A stretch of 64,000 bases of DNA, taken from NCBI RefSeq assembly GCF_905147045.1, contig NC_065916.1, forward strand, positions 5,434,468-5,498,467, given 5' to 3'. A program made the position numbers and the translations under genes. Positions within the stretch are counted from its first letter, which is position 1. Each line of letters opens with the position of its first letter. This stretch comes from Nymphalis io. Its lineage: Eukaryota; Arthropoda; Insecta; Lepidoptera; Nymphalidae. Shown piece by piece: positions 1 to 11,900 of this stretch. The notes below the pieces were generated by a model. It made no database searches. It was not told where the DNA came from and was given only the letters and a program-made list of their open reading frames with translations.

Positions 1-1087
1 GTGCTAGAAGCATGTACAGATGGCAAGTTCGAACTTGGAAATAATAATAATAAATTCATATACATAAACAAAAATATTTATACCAACCTTCTCGCTACGG
101 CATGTCTATCTTTGACCTCAGATCGTTCGAACCAGATATGGGGCGAAGCCCGAGCCAGGGCCCTCTGTAAGAGCCCTAGAAAACCATTATGTCGCTGACC
201 AATCTGAAAACATTGTCAATTCAAACAATTTCAAAGTTCGTTAAAACAATAAAATTGAAAACTACATTTCCTACACATAAATGTTTATCGTTATGTTACA
301 GCTTCATGTATTTTACGACCGAAAGACAAACGATGACGTCACGACAACTATTACTAGTTTATAGCAAACAGTTACTTCAAAACAATTTAAATAGAAAATA
401 TGATCTATACAAATTTTAAACCTGAATAAGTTATCTAAAAACAAAACAACATCGAAGTTATTGATTTTATATATTATTTCTATATACATATATAAAAATC
501 GATGTTGTATATCAAATTGAAACCGATTGACCAACATTATAAATTGCCCCATTTATATTTTTAGATGTAGGTTTCTACCATAACATACTACCAACTTTGT
601 CTTCGTCACTGGACGGCGCTGCAACACATTAACTTCTACACTATTCATTAAATCGCTATGACATAGCTACATAATCAAAATCGACAATGCACGCGTGTTT
701 TAGATAGTATATTATATTATTATGTAAGAGCTAGAAGCTAGAAGGCTTTCGAGTTGGTTTTTTTCGTCTGTACGTTTTTAAATTTATTTTTTGTATTACA
801 TGTATATATTTTTTATGATCCGTTGCTAATTAAAATTATTTGATTCTAAAAAGTTCATAACGGTCGCCTTAAATCAGATGCATCGCGGTTTCGAATCATG
901 ACACACTTTTGTTGAAGACATATTAATAACTTTCAAGTACAGGCATGGAATAAACCAAGATCATTCATAATAAAGCTAATATCTTCTACAAATCAATATT
1001 GTTCAATAGTTTTTGAGATTAGCTGTAACATAAAAATAAATCATCTGATTATTACTTTATCTAGTATCGATATTTTAACAACATTTA
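1..1087. other. No gene recognised (downstream Gpat4 intron expected)
   Basis: AT-rich DNA. Short open frames (1-198, 189-419, 313-552) show no similarity to the missing Gpat4 motifs II-IV or to any family I know. Confidence 0.5.
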
Positions 1088-1209
1088 GCCCCTGATGGTT
1101 ATGTCTATACTTTACAATATTATGCCCCTGATGGTTACGTTTATACTTTACAATATTATGCCCCTGATGGTTACGTTTATACTTTACAACATTATGCCCC
1201 TGATGGTTT
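1088..1209. repeat. 36-bp minisatellite, 3.4 copies
   Basis: Units begin GCCCCTGATGGTTA at 1,088, 1,124, 1,160 and 1,196, a strict 36 bp period with about one to two substitutions per unit (TATGTC/TACGTT, AATATT/AACATT). It lies downstream of the last visible Gpat4 exon. Confidence 0.92.
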
Positions 1210-1552
1210 AATTCGATGTTACGATGATTTCGTGAGGGTGAATAAGTGCCCCGTGATTAATTATGCACATGCATATCCCTCGAAAAGCAGTTATATAATA
1301 ACCAATATTATAATTGACATCACAAGATCCCGTCATACAGTTTGAACAACTTACCACTTAAACTTATATTCAATTAAGCGATAACCTAATTAAGAACATA
1401 TCTTGAATGCTATAAGACAATCACGGTTACAAGGGTTTATCGCATTGATTTGCAATTAATTAACTTAACTAATTATGACACCAAAACACAGTCTAATTAA
1501 GAAATTTTGTTTATTTCTAACAGTGCAATTCTGTAAGATTATTATTAGTAAA

Positions 1553-1733
1553 AACCTGTGAAAGTCCCACTGCTGGGCTAAGGCCTCTTTATGAGAAGGT
1601 TTGAAGCATATACTGCCAGTGCGCCACCAAAATTAGGAACTAAGATGTTATGTCCCTCGTACCTGCAATTACACTAGCTTACTCACCCTTCAAACCGGAA
1701 CACAACAATACCAAGAATTGCTGTATGGCGGTA
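1553..1733 (-). mobile_element. Family-A tail fragment joined to a partial family-B element
   Basis: A 60 bp family-A 3' remnant (CACTGCTGGGCTAAGGCCTC) is followed at 1,617 by family-B sequence (GCGCCACCAAAATTAGGAAC through TGCTGTATGGCGGTA). Confidence 0.65.
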
Positions 1734-2017
1734 TTTTTTTATTGAATATGTAGGCGGACGAGCACATGGGCAACCTGATGATACGTAGTCACCAAGGCCC
1801 ATAAACATTGGCATTGTAAGAAATGTTAACCATCGCTTACATCACCAATGCGCCACCAACCTTTGGAAATAAGATGTTATGTCCCTTGTGCCTGTTCACA
1901 CTGGCTCACTCACCCTTCAAACCGGAACATAGCAATACTAAGAATTGCTCTTTGGCGTTAGAATTTGTGATAAGTGACGTACATATCCAGACGGGCTTGT
2001 ACTTAACCCTATCACCA
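1729..2017 (-). mobile_element. Family-B repeat (poly-A-tailed, ~290 bp)
   Basis: The T-run at the left is the poly-A tail; the body runs from GTAGGCGGACGAGCACATGG to CCCTATCACCA. It is moderately diverged and lies in the last visible Gpat4 intron. It explains the open frame at 1,823-2,032. Confidence 0.8.
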
Positions 2018-2127
2018 AGTCAATGTATATGAATGAACTTAAAACGATTCTTGCGTTTGAGATGATATAACTAAGAAGAAATATCCATGTAATCTACATT
2101 TGCGTTTAAACTTAACTATGTTAAACA

Positions 2128-2320
2128 GTAGTGGCGCTCATATATATATTAATATTATGAAAATTAAAGGAACCCTGTCTGTGTGTCAGGCTTTCTGGGC
2201 AAAACTACTAAGCAGATTTTGTTGAAATTTAGTATGAAGCAAGTTAAAACCCCAAGGAAAGACATAGGTTACTTTCTTCTACCTAACGCCTACCCAATCC
2301 CCCCAACCGAAACGTAATTG
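2128..2320 (+). mobile_element. Helitron-like (Lep1-type) fragment
   Basis: ATTAATATTATGAAAATTAA, TTTTGTTGAAATTTAGTATG and AAGCAAGTTAAAACCCC follow the wording of the common lepidopteran Lep1 Helitron (from memory). The GCGGGC..CTAGT-type end is missing. Confidence 0.5.
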
Positions 2321-2521
2321 ATATAATGAAATAGCTGTTCCATGCGGTTTTATCCACGTTAAACGGTTAAACGTGACTGCTCTGCTCTGTCCCCATGTTT
2401 TTGCATATTTTATCCAAATCAGACTGCAAGATGAAATTAGCGCAAACAAACAAAACTCTTCAGCTATGTATATATGGACGCCACTGCTGTTTATTTAACT
2501 TAAATATATACACAGACTCAC

Positions 2522-2755
2522 CAACGAATAACAGCTGTCACACATCAATACCAAAACATCGATGGGGCTCGTATGGTTCGCGACGCATATACCGCTACAG
2601 GGTTTATGATCACTATTGTGATACGTTATCACGGCTGATATGCAGCGTGATAGAAAATTGAAGCAGACGACCGACAGCGCGTTGTTGACACGCTGCTTGA
2701 GTTTACCGTCCGGTAGTGTACCAACGCACGCTGTGCATACGATCAACCACCACAC
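2522..2755 (-). CDS. Gpat4: Gpat4 coding exon 6A (alternative catalytic motif I exon, downstream copy)
   Basis: The acceptor reads CAATCATAG|GTG and the donor TCGTTG|GTGAGT is near-consensus. The exon is 78 codons, phase 0 to phase 0. It encodes CVGTLPDGKLKQ, AVITYHNSDHKP and GICVANHTSPIDV, then ends DSCYSL. Around motif I it resembles human GPAT4 (AIITYH, GGICVANHTSPID) more than exon 6B does, but it is one residue shorter. The intron separating it from 6B is only 359 nt and holds a TA microsatellite. Either exon can follow exon 5 in frame; including both would duplicate motif I. Confidence 0.87.
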
Positions 2756-2949
2756 CTATGATTGATGGATATGGCTTATGATATTAAGTCGAACTTGAAA
2801 TGGGGCTTTTCGTGATATGAGGTTAAACTTGATATGGGGCATATATGTAGTTAGTTATTGAGAATTGTTAACAATACATACAGTTCCTGTCTGTCTCGCT
2901 GTTATTTCCTTATTTATGACAATACAATATATTTTTTTATTATATTATC

Positions 2950-2993
<44 letters not shown>

Positions 2994-5900
2994 CGGTAAA
3001 ATAATTCAAGTTCGACTTCAAATCACAAGTAAACTTAAAAACTAACATGTATAAATTAACAAACACATAAGCACATCAACCCCAGGCTGGCAACACTGAG
3101 AAAATTTGTACTACCAAGGAGAAACAGCTGTTGACACTCAAAACGCCGACGTCAATCGGACTAGTGTGGTTGGCAACACAGAAACCATTCGACCTCGGCA
3201 TGTACTGCGTATCGTGGAAGTTGGTAACACACGACATGCTTCGCATTAGCGTCCGTATCGCGATTTTATACGCCACGGCGCCGAGGAACCGACGAAATCG
3301 GCTGTCTGGCAACACTCCGATGAGCGTCATTGACGTTATCATCGAGAATACCTGATGTTGCCGTGTTATTATATTATTCTAGGTTATTTTAGCACAGCGG
3401 GGTTGAAATTATTATTAATTATAAGCAAATTATAACTTACAATTAATAATTAGAGAAAATTAAAAAGTATACACATTTAAGAAAATCTTAAATAGAAAAA
3501 AAATAAACTCTAATTTGATTAATTATAAATAAATTAATTGTTAACAAAATGATTTGAAACGGAGTTTAAAACACAGTTTCATTTGGCAGAATAACTTGAT
3601 TCTATAGCCTATTAAAATCACAGGAGGAGTAAAGACAAATAAACAAATTTGACATTGAAACGACGCAATATCATTGGTCGAGATCTAGAAAATTCTATGG
3701 TATTATTGATACACAAAATAAAATTTTGAATGTCGAATTCCTTATTAGAACTTTGAAAATAGAATCAATGTTGATATGAGCAATTAATTTGAATAGTATA
3801 AACAATAACTGTAGTGAATAATTTTTTTTTTATATAGAATAGGAAGGTGGACGAGCATATGGGCCACCTGATGGTAAGTGGTCACCAAACGCGCTTAGAC
3901 ATTGGCGTTGTAAGAAATGTCAACCATCGCTGTCCCTTGTGCCTGTAATTACACTGACTCACTCACCCTTCAAACCGGAACACAACAATATCAAGTACTG
4001 CTGTTTTGCGGTAGAATATCTGATGAGTGGGTGGTACCTACCCAGACGAGCTTGCACAAAGCCCTACCACCAGTAAATATATGTATATAAATACAGCAGA
4101 GCTGTTAGCGAATCGCATGGAACATGTAAAACTAAGGATTATCTTTACTCCTTCGATTTTAATAAACCAAAAAATAATCGTGGGTTTCCTAACCACATAT
4201 ATCAAGTAGTCATTTATTGTCTTTTCCACAGACAAAAAATAAATAGAAACTTTTTTAATATTTTTCTAAACGTTAATATACAATTGAGAACTGACATACG
4301 AATGACGTTTAATGGTATAAATAGAAACGAATTTAAATCATTAGTTTTAAATAAATAGATTTTAATTATATATTTAAGTTATATATGAACAAAAATTAAT
4401 ACATAAGGATTACTTACTTTAAAAAAGCATATGCAAGTAATTTAATTTGTGATAAAGAGAAACTACGGAGTTTCTTTTCGATTCTTGTGGGTAGAATTTA
4501 AATTCAATTTAATTCTATTTTCAAATAACTTAACCCGTAGGAAGAAATCGCTAGTAAAACATACAATAGAAATTCTCATTGAGGGTTTACATATATAAGG
4601 CATCAATGACCGCCGTTGGTCTATTGGTTAGATATGAGGCCGGAGATCCGGAGGACCTGTGTTCAAATCCTAGGTCGGGCCAATAAAAAGTTATGAGGTT
4701 TTTCTGTTGAAAGTTCTCAATAGCAGCCCGGAGTCTGAAAGTTGGAAGTGTTTACACTCCCGTGCCTCGGAAAGCACGTAACGGCGTTGTTCTTGGGCCT
4801 GAACTCTCCGGTCGTGTCGGATTGCCGTCCCATCGGATTATGGGAGTTAGGGAATAGAGAGTGCACCTGTGTTTGCGTACACATTCGTGCACTATAATAT
4901 GTCCTGCGCAGTTGGCTAACATCTCTTGATATTGGCCGCCGTGGCTGAAATCGGGCAAGAGGACATTATAAGGCATCAATGTTAATACTAAAATATATAT
5001 TATTTAAAAAACATCGTTTGTTAATGAGTCAACATGTCAGTTTTCAATAGTCTTAACTGCTTAACAAGGTTAAAGTGTTTCAAATAATTTCATCTAATTT
5101 TAACTAATGTTTATTCTAGTGTGTTACGTTGTATGACTCACCCCAATGATGAAGATCAGGACCCTGAGGGGTAGTAGGAAGAAGTACCTAACTACGAAAC
5201 CCATAGCCCAGATGATCGTCAAGCGCCATGTTAAGAATTCGTATTGTCTGAAAGTAAAAAAAAAATATGTACTTACTAATTAAATAATAATAATAAGCGT
5301 CTTTCGGCGCTGATTCGAAAGCGCATACTAACATTTTTTGGACACGTCTCCCGGCAAGGAAATGATTCCATTGAGCGCCTTGTTATTCAAGGCAAGGTGG
5401 ATGGCATTAGACCACGTGGAAGGACGGTCATGCGATGGACCGACCAAATAAAAACAACTGTTGGAGGTCCTATGCACGAATGCACCAGGCTCACCACTAA
5501 CAGGGACTTATGTCGAAGGCTCGTGAGGCGAATAACATCTGCGCCGAATAATTCATAATACTTCATGGCGACCACGACCGTTCTGACAAGAGTGTCACGA
5601 CGAAAAAGAAGAAGAATTAAATAATATATATAAATATAATACATATATAAGCGAAATACCACTCATCACGATATCTCCTAAACTATTTACTGGTGGTAGG
5701 GCTTTGTGCTCGTCTGGGTAGGTACCACCCACTCATCAGATATTCTACCGCAAAACAGCAGTACTTGGTGTTGTTATGATCCAGTTTCAAGGGTGAGTGA
5801 ACCAGTGTAATGGGCATGAACAGGCACAAGGGACATAACATCTTAGTTCCCATGGTTAGTGGCGCAATGGCGACGTAAGCGATGGTTAACATTTCTTACA

Positions 5901-8900
5901 ATGCTAATGTCTATGGGCGTTGGTGACCACTTACCATCAGGTGACCCATATGCTCGTTCGCCTTCCTATTCTATAAAAAAAAAAGAAAGACTTCGAGCGT
6001 CTGGCGAGTACGCATAAGATTTCAAACGTCAGATGACGTCAGCGTGAGATTTGTTATTGTTTGTTGTGTGCGTGAGATTAAACATAGTAGTTACATATTA
6101 CAATTTCGTTTGTACAAATTAATTTAATTCCAATCAGGTGGGTGTAACGCTGTACTCCTTGCTAGGTTATAAAATAATCTTTATTAAAGAGTAACAGTCG
6201 CGTTTCCTTTTCTGTGTCACAAAATTATTATGTACAACATGTTTTCTCTTAAAGACTTTCTATAACAATATTAGTCTCCATAGTTAAAATTCAATAAGAA
6301 TATGCGTGTGTTTGTGTGTGTGATAGAGTGTGTGTGTGTGTATTATGCTGTATGTTTCCCAAAAATAAATAAATATTTTCTGAGCAGACTAGTCCGATAA
6401 GAATGCCCACCATGGCCAATATCGGTGCCAATATCATACCCAGGAGCACCATTGCTATTTACCATCCAAGAAAACCTTGATTATAAAATAAAACTGAACT
6501 TACCTATTAGTTCTCGTGAGGAGATTCCAACTCCGGAGCTCTTCAGCTTCGAAAACTGAAGTCACTTGGTCTTCGATGATCGATTCCATGCCGGCCTTGA
6601 CGAGATCCATGCAATGGTGAAGATGGAACTCTAAATTCGTCTGGAAATTATGAAAAAAAAAAAACCGTTCAAACTGCTTCTGTTAATAAGTAAAAATTTA
6701 TAGGAACGCTTTTGTGTTATAATATTAGTAAGTTCGTGGATGATACCACACCTTGAGAATGGATCGATCGATGGTCTGCCTAGTTTTCTTAATTATCTTA
6801 TAAAAGCACCAGACACAAAAAAAAACTTGCTGATTTCCTGCAGTTCTTCAATATTAAAAGGTAGTTGCCCGAACATGAAAAGGGGCTTTTCAGAAAAAGT
6901 GACATTAGTGTTTGAACTTTGTCAATTTTTCTATTATAAAATTATCCACAGCGGCACACAGACATGGACATCCGATCCTTGGGTAAGTGGTCCACCCGAT
7001 GGTGAATTGTCACCACCGCCCAGACATTGGTGCTGTTAGAAGTAATTACACTACATCACAAACCTTGGGAACTAAGTTGTTATAGAAAGCAAAATATGAT
7101 GAGATGACTTGCACAAAGTCTAGGTGGGGTTTTGTGTTCGCCCTCCTGGGTAGGTGGTTCCCCACTCATCAGATATTCTACCACCAAACAGCAATACTTA
7201 GTATTATTGTAGCGTTGCGTTGAAGGGTTAGTGAACTAGTAACTACAGGCACAAGGGACATAACATCTTAGTTCCCAAGTTTAGTGTTGCATTGGCGATG
7301 TAAATGTGGATGGAATCGTTAATATTTCTTACATCGCCAATGTCTATAGGCAGTGGTGACCACTTAACATCGGGTGGTCCATTTGCCCATCCGCCTACCT
7401 ATAACATAAAAAAAGACAAAGCCCTGCCCAACCAATAAAATACGTACTTCGAAATGCCATACCTCCAATTTTCCGGGATCCGTTGTATGTCCATTCTGAA
7501 CACGCTCCTGGCTCGCACTCCCCTTGTAGTTCAGCTCTGGCGAGGGACCCAATATTTCTTGTCGTTCGATCACACTTGTTTTCGTACCTGTGGGATGACG
7601 AATATTTTTTTTTATATTTTGTCTTCTAGTCTCCACAGACGTGCTGTCCGTGGACCGTACATTTGTTATATCTTGTTACCGATTAATAGTTCGGTAATTT
7701 TATGTGCTTGTATGTTTTCAAATCATATAAAATTTTTTGGATTGCAAATTTGGTCGCCATCTTTTTTATAAGATATTATATACATACATATATATAATAA
7801 ATAATATTATTCACATCTGCTGTGAGTGAGTAGCATTTCTTATTGCTTTGTTTGTTATTTTTAGAGTATTAGAATTGTTTCTTTGTTTTAATACACTTAT
7901 CTTATTTTAAGATTTTAATATTTAATTTTAAGTACAATCTTAAAATGCTCTTTTTGTTTAATATTGTTGTAAATACATCCAGAGTACAACTTTGCATTAC
8001 TTTTTTTTTATATGCCGGGAAGGCAAATGATTCCACTTCACCTGATGGAAAGTCCATGCCGATGATGTTACAAATATTTAGTTTATATGGGAGTTCAGTG
8101 GTTATAAAAAAATTTATCCAGCGCGATTTTTAAAGTGACGCAAAAGTGACGAGCACCATCTATTGACAACATTATGAATCACGGGTTACAAAAACAACCT
8201 TGGTAAGATTATTATCATTGTCTTACCATTGACACCGTTTTCCTTGACGGTCGCTGATGGTGGCTTGTTATCATCAACCACTGGTGTTTCCTCTTCATCG
8301 GAACTGTCGGTCCTTTGCAGCTTCTTGGCGACTTCGATGTGCTGCCTGCCATACTGGAAAGAATAAAAGAAATATGACGTCAGCACAAAACGCTGTTTAG
8401 CGGATGATAATTTAAACGATGCTCCGTCTTCTTATTTCGAATGTCGAATCAATGATGACAGAAAAAGAAAAATCTATGTTCAACTAAACAGTCGCTTAGC
8501 AACGTTCATAAATTAGGCGGTTAATATACTTCTCATGCGTATTATAGTAATTTGTCTTCTATGCTAATGGCTCGTGTTTAATTTTCGACCACTGTGAAGG
8601 ACGTCATAATTTTTTTTTTATGTTATAGGTACGTGGATAGGCAAATAGGTCACCTGATGTTAAGTGGTCGCCACCACTAATTGATATTTGCGACGTAAAT
8701 CATTCCTTACAACGCCAATGCGACACCAAACTTGGGAACGAAGATGTTATGTCCCTTGTGTAGTTACACTGGCTCACACATCCTTCAAACCGTAACAGCC
8801 TGTGAATGTCCCACTGCTGGGCTAAAGGCCTCCTCTCCTCTTTTTGATGAGAAGGTTTGGAGCTTATTCCACCACGCTGCTCCAATGCGGGTTGGTAGAA

Positions 8901-11900
8901 TTCACATGTGGCAGAATTTCAGTGAAATTAGACACATGCAGGTTTCCTCACGATGTTTTCCTTCACCGTAAAGCACGAGATGAATTATAATCACAAATTA
9001 AGCACATGAAAATTCAGTGGTGCTTGCCCGGGTTTGAACCCACGATCATCGGTTAAGATTCACGCGTTCTTACCACTGGGCCATCTCGGCTTTTTTTTTT
9101 TTTTTTTCCTTTCAACCGAACCTTTTCCTTCAAACCGGAACACAACAATACCAAATACTGCTGTTTTACGGTAGAATATCTGATGAGTGGGTGATACCTA
9201 CCCAGACGAGCTTGCACAAAGCCCTACCACCAATAAATTAAACAAATAAGTTCGCTGGTGAGTGGATGGTAACCAGAAAATATTACAAAAATCCCCACCA
9301 TCAATTTTAGACATAGTGTTATTGAAATGTCCAAGCATTTGAATTAAGTTATGTCATGATATTACAAAAAAGTACGTACTTTATGACGTCAGCAGATAAT
9401 TCAATGTAATTACTTCACACGGCGTACATTTGTAGACAACAAAAAAAAAATTCACAGTAAATACGTATTTTTTGTTCGTTTGATTACAGAGCCAAAAGCA
9501 ACGTGACTTTGGTTTGAAAGAGATTTCTTTGTTAAATATCTACTCAGGCGTTTGGAGGCCTTTGGACGTAATATCGACTCCTGTGCCGTGACGACAATTT
9601 TTCATTACTAGTCTGTCGTAGTGTGTAGTCATTACTAGTCTAATCACCTGCGGCTTCTCGGCCGAGCCGAGATGGCCCAGTGGTTAGAACGCGTGCATCT
9701 TAACCGATGATCATGAGTTCAAACCCGGGCAAGCACCACTGAATTTTCATGTGTTTAATTTGTGTTTATAATTAATCTTGTGCTTGACGGTGAAGGAAAA
9801 CATCGTGATGAAACCTGCGCGTGTCAAATTTCACTGAAATTCTGCCACATGTGTATTCCACCAAACCGTATTGGAGCAGCGTGGTGGAATAAGCTCCAAA
9901 CCTTCTCCTCAAAAGGGACATTCACAGGCTGTTACTGTTAACTGCGGCTTCGCCTATCTGTATCTTACAGGTGTTAATCATAAATGGCTTGATTTAAAAA
10001 TTTCATCAAAACCGGTTTAGTGGTTTAATTAAGCATAGCAGAGTTATTTTCGCATTTATAATATTATTATATATCAAACAAATTTTCGCCAGCGGCTGAC
10101 TCAAAGTGACTATCTGTTATCACGTCAAAATTACTGAACCGAATTTGATGGAATTTGGTATGAAGCAAGCTTGAACCTGAACAAATGACATATGCTTCTT
10201 CTTTTTTAACTTACACCTGTCTCCCTCACTCTAACACGCGGGCAAAGTCGCGGACGAAAACCAGTATATAATAATGACATTAATAAATCGAGTACATTTG
10301 GGTAACAGTTTATTTAATTCAAAACGTCCATTGTTCATATTCATTTTAGTTTATGAGAATTTTTAAATTTAAATTAATTAAATGGTTTTACGATTCATAC
10401 ATTTTGATTTAAAGTCGTAGACCAGCAAAACCCTTGGCTTTGCCAGAGACGAATTCATGTTGGGGAAAAGTCTAATGCTACAGATTGATACTTAGTGTTC
10501 TTGGATACCGATTTGAAAGATCAGTGAGGCAGTGTAACTACAACTACAGACACACGGGACATTACACATATCCCGATGAAAGAAATGATTAAAACGGTTA
10601 AAAAAGTCGTGACCACTTACCATCAGGTGGCATATTTGACAGTCTGCTTTACTAACTAAAAAATTTATATTGCCTAAAAATTAAAAATGACTAAATAATT
10701 CGTTTTTTATCGTCTTTATAATATACAATAATCTTGTATTAAATAATAGGTTTGTCTTATTTATTTATAATTTTGTCTCTACATATACAAGAATATGACT
10801 GATTGACTGACATATCACAGAACTCTACTGGGATTAGACCTTGAAAATTGGCATACGGGTTTTTACATAGTAGATTAGCAGTACAGTACAGTAACAGCAT
10901 GTTAATGTCCCACTGCTGGGCTAAGGCCTTCTCTCCCTTTTTAAGGTGAAGGTTTAGAGCTTATTCCACCACGCTGCTCCAATGCGGGTTGGTAGAATAC
11001 ACATGATGGTAGAAATTAGACACATGCAGGTTTCCTCACGATGTTTTTCTTCACCGTCAAGCACGAGATGAATTATAATCACAAATTAAGCACATGAAAA
11101 TTCAGTGGTGCAAGCCCACGATCATCGGTTAAGATTCACGCGTTCCAACCACTAGGCCATCTCGGCTTACAGTAAGTTAGAACTAAGGAATTATTTTCGA
11201 AAATTTAACCCTTAAGAGAGCTATGGTATTTGGTATGTAGCGATTCCGAATTATGACGTGAACGAAGCCGCGTGTAAAGCGCTTGTTTAACCTAAAATTC
11301 AAATGTAATACATTTCTTGTCAATAAAGCCTTACTTACAAACTTCGATTAGCTTGTCTTTCGAACATTGATCTCTCTTTCTTTCATCATTGATGTGACAA
11401 TCGAAAGAAGAAGACACAACATATTTAACTAATCGTATCGATTATTTATCGTTAGATTACTCGTCTGGGTAGGTAACCCTCACTCATCAGATATTCTACC
11501 GCAAAACAGCAGTACTTGGTATTATTGTCTTTCGGTTTGAAGGGTGAATGAGTCAGTGTAATCACAGGCACAAGGGACATAACACCTTAGTTCCGAAGGT
11601 TGGTGGTGCATTGGTGATGTAAGCGATAATTAACATTATTATAACTTACAATGCCAATCTCTATGGGCGTTGGTGGCCAAGTGGCCACAGGTAAGTACCA
11701 TCAGATGGCCCATATACTCGTCCGCCTTCCTATTCCATAAAAAAATACGAAAAATTAATCATATATTGCGAAATTTTGAATATTTCCATAAGAAATGCCG
11801 CACGTAGAATTCTTACATCTACTTATGGCGTCTTAGTATATATTTTTTTATGAATTCATAACGAGTACCATAGATTATTCTAGATCTCGACCAATGATAT

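Noticed and set aside
1088..1209. CRISPR-like array
   Set aside because: Units are contiguous 36 bp tandem copies without spacers, in a eukaryotic sequence.
9666..9735. tRNA-like heads with A and B boxes (families A, C, D)
   Set aside because: No clover-leaf with acceptor stem could be built, and each continues into a 250-350 bp repeat body, so they are SINE promoters rather than tRNA genes.
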